A model generated the notes under the pieces. That model saw only the letters and a program-made list of their open reading frames with translations. It ran no database searches and was not told where the DNA came from. The translations under genes and the position numbers were made by a program. From an uncultured Bacteroidales bacterium (GTDB taxonomy: Bacteria > Bacteroidota > Bacteroidia > Bacteroidales > UBA932), in contig CAKUVA010000001.1 in NCBI GenBank assembly GCA_934693135.1, positions 62,001 to 126,000 on the forward strand: 64,000 nucleotides of DNA, written 5' to 3'. Below, in pieces: positions 54,242 to 63,912 of the stretch. Within the stretch, counting starts at the first letter, position 1. Each line of letters starts with the position of its first letter.

Positions 54242-55582
54242 ATGGACACTCATTCATTATTGGCGGTATCCCCAGTCGATGGGCGTTATGCTTCCAAGAC
54301 AGAACCTCTAAGAGCTTACTTCAGCGAATTCGCACTTATTAGATATCGTGTACGTGTTGAAATCGAATATTTCATTGCGCTTTGTGAACTTCCGCTTCCA
54401 CAACTTGCTGATTTGGACCATGAGAAATTCCAGATGATGCGTGATATTTATCTGAATCTTACACCAGAGCAGGCTATGGAAGTCAAGGAAATCGAAAAAA
54501 CCACAAATCACGATGTGAAAGCTGTCGAGTATTTTATAAAGAGACATTTCCATGAAATGGGGCTGGATAAATGGTCTGAGTTCGTCCATTTCGGCCTTAC
54601 TTCACAGGATATAAATAATACTTCTCAGCCACTCATGCTAAAGGAGGCTTTGGAACATATTTATATGCCGGCATTGAACGATATCCTTGGAATTGTATCC
54701 GAGATGTCTGAGAGGTGGAAGGATGTTCCAATGCTTGCGAAAACTCACGGACAGCCGGCTTCTCCTACAAGACTTGGAAAAGAGTTTAAGGTATATCAAG
54801 TTAGGCTTGAGGAACAGTTGAGGCAGTTCTCTCTGCTTACATATCCTGCTAAGTTCGGAGGTGCCACAGGAAATATGAATGCACATAAGGTGGCTTTTCC
54901 AGATATTGACTGGATTTCATTCGGGGATAGATTTGTATCGTCTTTAGGACTGAAGAGGTCTTTTCCTACCACTCAGATTGAGCATTATGATAATCTTGCT
55001 GCAATCTTTGATTGCCTGAGGAGAATAAACACGATTTTAATAGATCTATGTCGTGATATTTGGACATATATTTCTATGGAATATTTCAAGCAGAAGGTCA
55101 ATAAGAATGAAGTGGGGTCATCTGCAATGCCTCATAAGGTAAATCCGATAGATTTCGAGAATGCAGAAGGAAACTTAGGAATGGCTGATGCAATATTCAC
55201 TTTCTTGTCTATGAAGTTGCCTATTTCTCGTCTTCAGAGGGATCTTACGGACTCTACTGTGTTGAGAAATGTGGGAGTTCCTGTTGCTCATGGACTTATA
55301 GCATTTGCATCTCTCAAGAAAGGCTTAGGAAAACTTATTCTCAATGAGGATGCCATACAGTCAGACCTGCACAGAAACTGGGCTGTAGTTGCTGAAGCTA
55401 TCCAGACAATTCTAAGACGTGAAGGGTATCCTAATCCTTACGAGACTCTCAAGGCTCTGACAAGAACTGGCGCTGCTATTGATGAAAATACGATAGAAGA
55501 TTTTATAAATACTCTCAATGTAAGTGAATCTGTAAAAGAGGAACTTCGTACCATAACTCCTTGGAATTATACAGGATTCTGA
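54242..55582 (+). CDS. purB: Adenylosuccinate lyase
   Basis: From the ATG at 54242 the protein has 446 residues, starting MDTHSLLAVSPVDGRYASKT as the longer (E. coli-like) PurB group does. The fumarase/aspartase signature GSSAMPHKVNPIDFENAEGN is at about 284; TSQDINNTSQPLML (about 122) and KTHGQPASPTRLGKE (about 167) are further active-site stretches. It acts twice in purine synthesis. The TTG two codons upstream is a less likely start. Confidence 0.95.
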   Translation: MDTHSLLAVSPVDGRYASKTEPLRAYFSEFALIRYRVRVEIEYFIALCELPLPQLADLDHEKFQMMRDIYLNLTPEQAMEVKEIEKTTNHDVKAVEYFIKRHFHEMGLDKWSEFVHFGLTSQDINNTSQPLMLKEALEHIYMPALNDILGIVSEMSERWKDVPMLAKTHGQPASPTRLGKEFKVYQVRLEEQLRQFSLLTYPAKFGGATGNMNAHKVAFPDIDWISFGDRFVSSLGLKRSFPTTQIEHYDNLAAIFDCLRRINTILIDLCRDIWTYISMEYFKQKVNKNEVGSSAMPHKVNPIDFENAEGNLGMADAIFTFLSMKLPISRLQRDLTDSTVLRNVGVPVAHGLIAFASLKKGLGKLILNEDAIQSDLHRNWAVVAEAIQTILRREGYPNPYETLKALTRTGAAIDENTIEDFINTLNVSESVKEELRTITPWNYTGF

Positions 55583-55651
55583 TGTGACAGAATTGCTTCT
55601 GTGATCATGAAATTTCATACAACATGATATGTATAGTCTCATTACTTTCAT

Positions 55652-55659
55652 TATCTTTG
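55652..55659 (+). promoter_or_regulatory. -7 box for nhaA, overlapping the upstream start
   Basis: TATCTTTG matches TAnnTTTG exactly, only 4 bp before the ATG at 55664. Transcription would start at or inside that codon, which favours the ATG at 55727 unless the mRNA is leaderless. Confidence 0.5.
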
Positions 55660-55726
55660 TGGTATGAGACTTATACCACTTTATACTTGGACTAGAGGTG
55701 TCCGGAATTTTGATCATCGAAGAAAG

Positions 55727-57076
55727 ATGTTTTCTAAGCAGCCATGGGCGCAGGGCGTCATACTTCTTGCATGCGTTATAGTTGCCATGTTGCTTGCGAA
55801 CCTACCATTTACTAAGGAAGCGTATCATGAAATTCTTGAGACGAATATCTCATTGTTTTTGAAATCTCCGTCAGGAGAAGGCATTATGTTTCCGCATGGG
55901 ATGACGGTGGAGAGCTTCATCAATGATATATTGATGACAGTTTTCTTTTTCGTTGTCGGACTCGAGATACGCCGTGAAGTAAAGCATGGTGAACTTTCTA
56001 GCATCAAGAAGGCATCAATGCCTATCATTGCAGCAGTTGGTGGAGTCATTGCTCCAGCACTCATATTCGTATGCGTAAATCATGGTACTTCTGCAGCATC
56101 AGGATGGGGAATACCTACTGCAACAGATATCGCTTTTGCAGTTGGTATATTGTCGATACTCGGTGATAGGGTTCCGATATCGCTTAAAGTGTTTCTAACA
56201 GCATTAGCTATTGCTGATGACTTGATAGCAATACTTGTGGTGGCATTGTTCTATGGTGGGGCGATCAATTTTAGCTTGCTTGGCATTGCTGCTCTGTTGG
56301 TTGTGTTCGTGTTGGTCATGAATAAACTCGGGGAAAAACAGGGATGGTTCTATTTAGTCGCCGGAATTATAATATGGAGCTTGTTCTATTATGCTGGCAT
56401 TCACTCTACGATGTCTGGAGTAGTGATGGCATTCTTGGTCCCAATGAATCCTCGTTTCCACAAGGCGTATTTTAATCGTAAGAAAACGCAGTATCTCAGG
56501 AGGATAGAAGAATATTCTTCAATAGAGTCGTCATCTGGAGAATTTCCTAACGGACCTCAGAGACATTGTCTTCGCCGGCTGGCAGCAGTGTCTATGGATT
56601 CTATGGGAATGAGTTGGCATCTCGAACATGTGCTTGAACCATGGGTTAATTTCCTAATAATGCCTGTCTTTGCTTTGGCTAATGCGGGAGTGGAGATTTC
56701 TGATATTTCGTATTTTAATGTGTTTAGTTTTGATAGCGTGACTGGCAGCGTTGGAATGGGAATATTTCTTGGACTTCTTGTTGGTAAGCCTTTAGGAATA
56801 ACTATTGCAAGCTGGTTGGCCGTACGCCTGCATGCTGGAGAAATGCCTGCAAATGCTTCATGGAAGATGCTTGCTGCAGTTGCATGCCTTGGTGGTATAG
56901 GCTTCACTATGTCGATATTTGTAGATACACTTTCTTTCTCGGATCAGGTGCCTGAGATTATGACTAAGCTTAGAGATATGGGTAAAGTCGCAGTTCTGAT
57001 GGGGTCTCTCTGTGCAGGAGTTTTGGGAAGTTTGTTGATTATAATATTTGACAAAAAGAATGATTCCGTTTCTTAA
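55727..57076 (+). CDS. nhaA: NhaA family Na+/H+ antiporter
   Basis: The chosen start gives 449 residues (470 from 55664). About eleven to twelve membrane segments are seen. The core GIPTATDIAFAVGILSILGD and VFLTALAIADDLIAILVVAL, with the paired Asp of the cation site, is diagnostic for NhaA. It exports Na+ (or Li+) in exchange for protons at high pH. A hydrophilic insert lies at about 250-310, longer than in E. coli. Its last 17 bp overlap the next gene. Confidence 0.92.
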   Translation: MFSKQPWAQGVILLACVIVAMLLANLPFTKEAYHEILETNISLFLKSPSGEGIMFPHGMTVESFINDILMTVFFFVVGLEIRREVKHGELSSIKKASMPIIAAVGGVIAPALIFVCVNHGTSAASGWGIPTATDIAFAVGILSILGDRVPISLKVFLTALAIADDLIAILVVALFYGGAINFSLLGIAALLVVFVLVMNKLGEKQGWFYLVAGIIIWSLFYYAGIHSTMSGVVMAFLVPMNPRFHKAYFNRKKTQYLRRIEEYSSIESSSGEFPNGPQRHCLRRLAAVSMDSMGMSWHLEHVLEPWVNFLIMPVFALANAGVEISDISYFNVFSFDSVTGSVGMGIFLGLLVGKPLGITIASWLAVRLHAGEMPANASWKMLAAVACLGGIGFTMSIFVDTLSFSDQVPEIMTKLRDMGKVAVLMGSLCAGVLGSLLIIIFDKKNDSVS

Positions 57077-60032
57077 GCAAGTCGCTGACCATTATTATGC
57101 GGAGGGAAAACTTGACAAGCTTTGCATGATTTTCCCAAACAGAAGATCGATGGTCTTTTTCGGTAAGTGGTTGGCTGATGCCGTCAAGAATGATGTGCAT
57201 GCTGTTCCGGTCCATGCTCCGGAAATGCTGACGATGAACGATTTTTTCTACAAAGTCAGTGGCGCATCGGCGACAGACCGCATAAGTCTGCTATTGGAAC
57301 TTTATAGTTGTTATAAGGCATTGAACAAGAATGCCGAGTCACTCGATGATTTTATTTTTTGGGGAGATATTATCCTCGGAGATTTCGATGATACTGATAA
57401 GTATTTGGCTGATCCTGAGAGACTTTTCACTAATATTGCCGATTTTAAGGAAATTCAAGATACATATAGCTATCTCACAGAAGAACAGGCCATCGCGATT
57501 CGACGTTTCGTGGAACATTTTAGAAAAGGTGGCAAACTTACGGTGAACCTTGATGCTGACAATCCGAATGTGAAAGAGCGTTTTCTGAAAATATGGAATT
57601 TACTTTATCCTCTATATTGTAACTTCAACGTAGCCCTTCGTTCTGGCAATATGGCTTATGAGGGAATGGTGTACAGAAGTTTTGTTAAACGTCTAAGGTC
57701 AGAGAGCGCGATTGATATTCTGAGAAATGCATTTCCGAGAGTTGAAAAGTTTGTATTTGTAGGACTCAATGCGTTGAATGAATGTGAAAAGACAGTATTG
57801 AGAAAACTGCATGATGCAGGTGTTGCTGAATTTTGCTGGGATTGGTCGTCTGCAATGATACGTGACCCACAGAATAGAGCATCTATGTTCATGTCTGAAA
57901 ATGTTAAGGAATTTCCACAGGCATTTAAGATAGATTCTATCGAAGTATTGCCAAGCCCGAAAATACATATCCTCAGCATACCATCATCTGTTGGGCAGAC
58001 TAAACAGATTCCTGATATCCTGAAAAGCATTGCATCAGAAAAATCAGGTGGAGACTTGTCCGAAGTAGGTAGATTGGATTCTAAAGGAACTGATACTGCT
58101 ATAGTTTTACCTGACGAGAACTTGTTGATACCTCTGCTGAACACGATTCCTGAAGAAATATCTTCTGTTAATGTTACTATGGGATATCCGATGTTAGGGA
58201 GTGGTGTATATAGTCTTATGAGTGATATCTCATCATTGCAACTTCATATTCGTAAGCGTCAGGACGGTTGGTATTTCTATCATAAACAGGTGTGGGCTAT
58301 ATTGTCGTCAGGCATTGTTCGTTCCATTATGGATGACAGTGGCAAGGAATTGTCTGCCAAGATAAAGAACGAGTCTAAATATTATATACCGCAAAGTGAT
58401 TTTGCTGGGCATTGGTTGACAGAACTTATTTTTAGACCTGTCGTAGAGCAGGCTAAGACCCCTTCTGCGACTCAAGTGAAGAATATTTGTGACTATCAGT
58501 TGGAGGTGCTACGGATAATCGGAGCGAAGATTTCTTCTCTTGCATCCATGAGGCTTGAAGTACATTTCGCGAAGCAGTATTATCTTGCTGTTAATAGATT
58601 GAAAGATATTGATTTGGAAGTTCTTCCTATGACGTATGTTCGTCTGTTACAACAGCTTATAGGGGGAGTGTCGGTGCCGTTCAAAGGGGAGCCACTCAAA
58701 GGGTTGCAGATTATGGGACCATTGGAAACTCGCTCTCTGGATTTTACCAATATTATCATCACGTCATGCAATGAAGGCGTATTTCCACGCAGGAGTGTAA
58801 GCTCTTCATTCATTCCTCCAGAGTTGAGGAAAGGATTTGGACTTCCGACTTATGAGAATCAAGATGCTGTTTGGGCATATTATTTCTATAGGATGATTCA
58901 ACGTGCAGAGAATGTGTGGCTTATGTATGATTCGAGGACGGAGGGGCTGCATTCTGGTGAAGAAAGTCGTTATATAAAACAATTGGAATATCAGTACAAG
59001 TATCCGCAATTATATAGAAATGCTGTCAGATATAGAATTGATATTCCCGAAAATAATAAGGTCATCGAGAAGACAACTGAAGATTTGGAAGTGATTCGTT
59101 CTATGAGGTATTCCGCGTCTTCTCTCAAGAATTATCTTGTATGCCCTGCGAAATTTTATTACTCGTCAATCAAGAAACTGCGTCAGGAAGACGAGGTGTC
59201 TGAGTCACTTGACGGAGCTATGCTCGGAAGTGTCTTCCATGATACGATGTATGCGCTATATAAAGGAGGTGAGGCTCTTGCTCCTGAATTTGATATGAGC
59301 AGGGAGAATGTTGAGTCCAATGTTAAAGCTCCTTTGGAGGAAATTACAGAGGAATATATAAGCGAATTACTCTCGGATAAGGACAAGATAATAAGACCGA
59401 AAGTAAGGGCATTGATAAAGAAACAACTTAATTCTGTAGATGTGTCAGGAAGGAATCTTGTGTTAGAAGATATCATCAACCAATATGTCGAACAAACATT
59501 GAATTGCGATTTGAAGCTGATGGCCGGTAAAGGCGTGCACAAATTCAAAATTCTTGGGTTGGAAAGACTTGGAGATTGGAACTTTGATGGATTCAAGTTT
59601 TTCGGATATATTGACAGGATGGATAGTTTTGAGTCTGGAAAAGTTCGAATTGTAGACTACAAGACGGGAATTGTGGCTGACACTGATGTGAGTGTTAATG
59701 CGAATAATGCCTCTGAATTTGCAGAGAAACTTTTCAAGGAGGATGCGGATGCGAAAGATAGACCTGTGATAGCACTTCAACTTTTTCTGTATGAGATGTT
59801 TGCGAAAAAGATGGTTCCTGATTCGGAAATCGAAAAAGTCGTGTATCCTATACCTAAGCTTTTCTCTTATGACATATTGTCTTCAGATGAATGTAAAGAG
59901 TTCAATGAGAAAGTCGAAAATGGATTGCATGGCATATTTGAGGAACTTGTTAATCCGGATATTGGATTCAGGCATACACAGATTGTGGGCAATTGCAGTA
60001 ACTGTGATTTTAGAAAGATTTGCGGACGTTAG
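57060..60032 (+). CDS. AddB-like exonuclease subunit with PD-(D/E)XK nuclease domain
   Basis: From the ATG at 57060 the protein has 990 residues. The N-terminal helicase-like half lacks a proper Walker A (MIFPNRRSMVFFGKWLAD), as in AddB proteins. The C-terminal nuclease core is GYIDRMDSFESGKVRIVDYK, and four Cys (YLVCPAKFYYSS, then GNCSNCDFRKICGR) match the iron-sulfur staple of AddB. With the AddA-like gene 12 bp downstream it would form the helicase-nuclease that processes double-strand breaks. Confidence 0.88.
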   Translation: MIPFLKQVADHYYAEGKLDKLCMIFPNRRSMVFFGKWLADAVKNDVHAVPVHAPEMLTMNDFFYKVSGASATDRISLLLELYSCYKALNKNAESLDDFIFWGDIILGDFDDTDKYLADPERLFTNIADFKEIQDTYSYLTEEQAIAIRRFVEHFRKGGKLTVNLDADNPNVKERFLKIWNLLYPLYCNFNVALRSGNMAYEGMVYRSFVKRLRSESAIDILRNAFPRVEKFVFVGLNALNECEKTVLRKLHDAGVAEFCWDWSSAMIRDPQNRASMFMSENVKEFPQAFKIDSIEVLPSPKIHILSIPSSVGQTKQIPDILKSIASEKSGGDLSEVGRLDSKGTDTAIVLPDENLLIPLLNTIPEEISSVNVTMGYPMLGSGVYSLMSDISSLQLHIRKRQDGWYFYHKQVWAILSSGIVRSIMDDSGKELSAKIKNESKYYIPQSDFAGHWLTELIFRPVVEQAKTPSATQVKNICDYQLEVLRIIGAKISSLASMRLEVHFAKQYYLAVNRLKDIDLEVLPMTYVRLLQQLIGGVSVPFKGEPLKGLQIMGPLETRSLDFTNIIITSCNEGVFPRRSVSSSFIPPELRKGFGLPTYENQDAVWAYYFYRMIQRAENVWLMYDSRTEGLHSGEESRYIKQLEYQYKYPQLYRNAVRYRIDIPENNKVIEKTTEDLEVIRSMRYSASSLKNYLVCPAKFYYSSIKKLRQEDEVSESLDGAMLGSVFHDTMYALYKGGEALAPEFDMSRENVESNVKAPLEEITEEYISELLSDKDKIIRPKVRALIKKQLNSVDVSGRNLVLEDIINQYVEQTLNCDLKLMAGKGVHKFKILGLERLGDWNFDGFKFFGYIDRMDSFESGKVRIVDYKTGIVADTDVSVNANNASEFAEKLFKEDADAKDRPVIALQLFLYEMFAKKMVPDSEIEKVVYPIPKLFSYDILSSDECKEFNEKVENGLHGIFEELVNPDIGFRHTQIVGNCSNCDFRKICGR

Positions 60033-60044
60033 AAAGGAGGCTAT

Positions 60045-63000
60045 ATGATCGAGATTTTGAAAGCATCGGCCGGCTCTGGAAAGACATTTAGTCTTGCCAA
60101 GGAATATATAAGTCTGCTTGTTTGCAGTGATGATCCATATAAATATAGACATATTCTTGCCGTGACATTTACGAATAAAGCCACGGATGAGATGAAACAG
60201 AGGATTCTCAAGGAACTGGATATACTGGCATCTATTCCTGAAAAATCATTGTATATAAATGACTTTAAGAGTCTTACTGGTAAATCAACGTCGGTTATTT
60301 CGACAATGGCTCGTAAGATTCTATGCAATATTTTGAATGATTATGGTGCATTCTCGGTTAGTACCATTGATACGTTCTTCCAGCGTGCATTGAAGGCATT
60401 TTCAAGAGAAATAGGACAATTCTCATCATATCAAGTGGAATTAGACAAAAATTCTCTTGTGACTGAAAGTGTCGATAGGTTGCTTGATGCATTGACCGAG
60501 GACAATAGCGGTCTGATAAGTTGGTTGACGGATAGTGTGAAAGAACAGCTTATAGCTGCAGGAAAATTCTCGTTAGAGAGGAGTCTCTATGAAATGGCGA
60601 TTGCTCTTCGTAGCGAAGAACATAGAGAGGCTGTTGAAAGATTGCATGCTGATTCTATGAAGATGTATTCGAAAGAGAATCTGTCTGCTTTGAAAAAAAA
60701 GTGTAATTCGATCATTAGAAATTATTCTGATGATGTGAAAGCAAAGGCTGATGAAATTCTGAAAATTCTGGAATCACTCAATATTGGGACGACTATGTTT
60801 AGTGGGGGAAGTAGAAGTTTCATGAATCAGTTGTATAAATATTCTGAGCTTAAAGGACGAGAAATAATCAAACAGCCGACAAAGACTTTCATGGAGAATG
60901 CTATTGATTCCCAAAAATGGTTCTCACGGCAGAATTCGGAAAAATTTCTAACGTTGACTGAAGGCGCTCTTGAGGGTCCTTTGGCTGAATTCTGCGATAT
61001 GTTTGCTGATAGATATGAGGTATACAGGACTGCTTCTATTCTGCTTGGGCAGATATATTCTCTTGGTTTGACTAGAGAGATGGATGAGTCATTTAATACT
61101 CTCATGAAGGGAAAAAATGTCTTATGCCTGGATGATTCCAATGCTATATTGAAAGGCATTATAGATGGGAGTGATACCCCATTTATATATGAGAAAATAG
61201 GCGTGCGGTATGATAATTTTCTTCTTGACGAGTTCCAAGATACCTCTTGCATACAATGGGATAACTTTCGTCCATTGCTAATGGATAGTGTTGCATCTGG
61301 AAACTTGAACCTCATCGTCGGTGATGTGAAGCAGAGTATTTACAGGTGGCGTAATTCTGACTGGAATTTGCTTAATACCAAGTTGGAAGAAGATTTTCCG
61401 CTTTCGAAAGTCCGTATTCTTGATTCTAATTGGCGGAGTTTGCCTGAAATAGTTTCGTTCAATAATAAATTCTATAAATATGCCTCCTCCTGTTTATCAG
61501 AAATAACAGGGGTTGGTATCATATCGGACATATATGCTGATGTTTGCCAAGCTTCTATGGCCTCAGACGGAGATGCTGTGGGAAATGTGGATGTGATTTT
61601 CTGTCGAGGAATGGCTGGCGAAGATTTACAGATGAATATGTTATTGAAAGAAATTTCCAGACTTCAGGATTCTGGAGCGAAGCCTTCTGATATCGGCATC
61701 CTTGTCAGAACCAATACAATCGGAGCAAATGTGGCTTCTGCATTATTACAGGAAGGTATTCCGGTTATCTCAGATGACTCTTTGACTGTGAAATCATCTC
61801 CAGCTGTAAGGCGTCTTGTGTCACTTTTGTCTTATGCAAACAATCCTGATGATGGTCTGAATACATATTTGGCAGGATTTCTTGGCATTGAACCTCCGGA
61901 AGAATATAATTCTCTAACAGATCTATGCGAGTTTTTTGTTAGAGGAATGAAATCAGGCAGCGATATAAGTCTTGAAGGAGAGGTTCCATATATCCAGGCT
62001 TTTATGGATGTAGTGCAGGACTGGACAAAAATATATGGCAATTCACTTCCTGAATTTCTTGCTTATTGGGATACTGTGGATCCTAAGATTAGTTCGCCTG
62101 ATGATGCGGATGCTGTGCGTGTTATGACAATACATAAATCCAAAGGATTGGCATTCCCATATGTAATATTCCCATATTCCGACAATGTGAACCTGTTCAA
62201 GCCAAGCGAACATTGGTGTCATCCATGTGTGGAAGGTACGGAACTTGAGTCGGTAGCAGATGGCGTATATCGTGTAAACCTTTCATCTGATATGGAGAAT
62301 ACTTTATTCTCAAAAGATTACATGGATGAGAAGTATATGCAATACGTGGATGCTCTCAATACATATTATGTCGCTACTACGAGAGCGCAGAAAGGGATGA
62401 CGATAATTTCTCCAATGCCTTCAGACAATTGGATGAAAAACATGTCCAAGGAGGGTGGCGTAAAGTCATTTTCGAATATGTCACAGTTGTTATTCTGGTA
62501 CATCCATGACAGGTCCTCTGATTGCGAAATGAAGGCTGTGGCAGATGGCTCCGAAAATCATGAAAATAATGGATGTGAACATTTTAGGATTGGTGTGCCA
62601 TATAGGTTCAAGTCGACGGAACACCATTCAGAAGGTGTTGCAGTTACAGATTATTCATCTATGGATCTGAATGGACGTTTGGAGTTTAGTACTGAGGCTT
62701 CTGACTTCTTTTCTGAAGATGGTCCTGTAGGATTGAAAGCATCTGAAAGATTGAAAGGAATAGTCCTGCATGACATATTGTCTGATGTCGTGCTTCCAAG
62801 TGATCTTGAGAAAGCAGTCGACGCTGCTTATGAGGATGGAAGACTGGATGCTAATGAGAAAAAAATTGCTATGGATCTGCTTTCGTTGAGAATATCTTCT
62901 GCGGTGGAAAGAGGATGGTTTCCGGATGATCCGAAGGCTGTGATCAATGAAGCTTCTCTGATAGATGTTGATGGTAATGTCTATAGGCCCGATCGCGTGG

Positions 63001-63212
63001 TTATATTAGATGGGAAGGTGACGATAATAGATTATAAGTTTGGACATCAGGAAAAGAAATATTATAATCAGGTTCGCAAATATGCTATGTTATATCATGA
63101 TATGGGGTATGAAGATGTATCTGCAGTACTTTGGTTCGTACATGATGACAAAGTCATTATTGCGGCTTCTGAAAGTAATGAAAAATTATCTATATTTGTG
63201 ACAGAAAACTGA
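60045..63212 (+). CDS. AddA-like UvrD-family helicase/nuclease
   Basis: The 1055-residue protein has SF1 helicase motifs: Walker A LKASAGSGKTFSLAKEY near the start, LLDEFQDTSCIQWDNFRPLL (II), LIVGDVKQSIYRWRNSDWN (III), MTIHKSKGLAFPYVIFPYSD (V) and YYVATTRAQKGM (VI). The C-terminus ends in a RecB-type nuclease domain (YRPDRVVILDGKVTIIDYKF). It pairs with the AddB-like protein upstream. It would provide ATP-driven unwinding in the repair complex. Confidence 0.9.
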   Translation: MIEILKASAGSGKTFSLAKEYISLLVCSDDPYKYRHILAVTFTNKATDEMKQRILKELDILASIPEKSLYINDFKSLTGKSTSVISTMARKILCNILNDYGAFSVSTIDTFFQRALKAFSREIGQFSSYQVELDKNSLVTESVDRLLDALTEDNSGLISWLTDSVKEQLIAAGKFSLERSLYEMAIALRSEEHREAVERLHADSMKMYSKENLSALKKKCNSIIRNYSDDVKAKADEILKILESLNIGTTMFSGGSRSFMNQLYKYSELKGREIIKQPTKTFMENAIDSQKWFSRQNSEKFLTLTEGALEGPLAEFCDMFADRYEVYRTASILLGQIYSLGLTREMDESFNTLMKGKNVLCLDDSNAILKGIIDGSDTPFIYEKIGVRYDNFLLDEFQDTSCIQWDNFRPLLMDSVASGNLNLIVGDVKQSIYRWRNSDWNLLNTKLEEDFPLSKVRILDSNWRSLPEIVSFNNKFYKYASSCLSEITGVGIISDIYADVCQASMASDGDAVGNVDVIFCRGMAGEDLQMNMLLKEISRLQDSGAKPSDIGILVRTNTIGANVASALLQEGIPVISDDSLTVKSSPAVRRLVSLLSYANNPDDGLNTYLAGFLGIEPPEEYNSLTDLCEFFVRGMKSGSDISLEGEVPYIQAFMDVVQDWTKIYGNSLPEFLAYWDTVDPKISSPDDADAVRVMTIHKSKGLAFPYVIFPYSDNVNLFKPSEHWCHPCVEGTELESVADGVYRVNLSSDMENTLFSKDYMDEKYMQYVDALNTYYVATTRAQKGMTIISPMPSDNWMKNMSKEGGVKSFSNMSQLLFWYIHDRSSDCEMKAVADGSENHENNGCEHFRIGVPYRFKSTEHHSEGVAVTDYSSMDLNGRLEFSTEASDFFSEDGPVGLKASERLKGIVLHDILSDVVLPSDLEKAVDAAYEDGRLDANEKKIAMDLLSLRISSAVERGWFPDDPKAVINEASLIDVDGNVYRPDRVVILDGKVTIIDYKFGHQEKKYYNQVRKYAMLYHDMGYEDVSAVLWFVHDDKVIIAASESNEKLSIFVTEN

Positions 63213-63217
63213 CAATC

Positions 63218-63907
63218 ATGATTGACAAATATTACGAAGAAAATCCTATCGTGCTGGATTACAATACTGAGCGCGAAAAGTTAACTATGCCTGAGTATGG
63301 ACGTAATGTCCTCAAAATGGTCGAAGAAGTTAAGTCCATAAGTGACCGAAACAAGAGGACAGAACAAGCTAAAGCCGTAGTTAGAGTCATGGAGTTGCTT
63401 AATCCACAGGTGCACATGGAGGAGAACTGGGAGCATAAGTTGTGGGATCATCTCTTTATCATGGCGGACTACGATTTGGATGTAGATGCTCCATATCCTG
63501 TTCCTAAGCCGGAGCAGAGACGTACCAGACCTCAGGTTATTCCAATAAAAAAGAAGCCAATACGTGCCACTCATTATGGCCGTAATATCGAAAGTATCAT
63601 AGATTTGATTGCTTCTGAACCTGATGGACAACAGAAGACTGCCATGATTCGTTCTCTTGCAATGTATATGAGGCAGCAGTACCTTATTTGGAATAAGGAC
63701 AGCGTGGCTGACGAAACTATTTTTGCTGACATAGAAAAGTTGTCGGATTTTAGAATACGAGTTCCGGAGGGATTGACATTGTCCAGAATTTCGTCTGATA
63801 CCAATTTTTCAAGGCCAGGAATGAATATGGATTTTGCTCTTGGTCGAAAACCGAATAACGGTGGTCAGAGGAGAATGTACGGCAGAAAAGGGAATCAGAA
63901 ACGATAA
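63218..63907 (+). CDS. DUF4290 family protein
   Basis: The 229-residue protein has the N-terminal LDYNTEREKLTMPEYGRNVL stretch that marks the DUF4290 family of Bacteroidota, a helical body, and a basic Gly/Arg-rich tail (RRMYGRKGNQKR). Function unknown; the basic tail could bind nucleic acid. It starts 5 bp after the AddA-like gene. Confidence 0.88.
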   Translation: MIDKYYEENPIVLDYNTEREKLTMPEYGRNVLKMVEEVKSISDRNKRTEQAKAVVRVMELLNPQVHMEENWEHKLWDHLFIMADYDLDVDAPYPVPKPEQRRTRPQVIPIKKKPIRATHYGRNIESIIDLIASEPDGQQKTAMIRSLAMYMRQQYLIWNKDSVADETIFADIEKLSDFRIRVPEGLTLSRISSDTNFSRPGMNMDFALGRKPNNGGQRRMYGRKGNQKR

Positions 63908-63912
63908 GTGAA

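Noticed and set aside
55583..55651. Terminator after purB
   Set aside because: Only a 6-bp stem (ACAGAA/TTCTGT) without a T-tract.
57048..57062. TTG at 57048 as start of the AddB-like gene
   Set aside because: An ATG in the same frame at 57060 gives the usual N-terminus; the TTG would only lengthen the overlap with nhaA.
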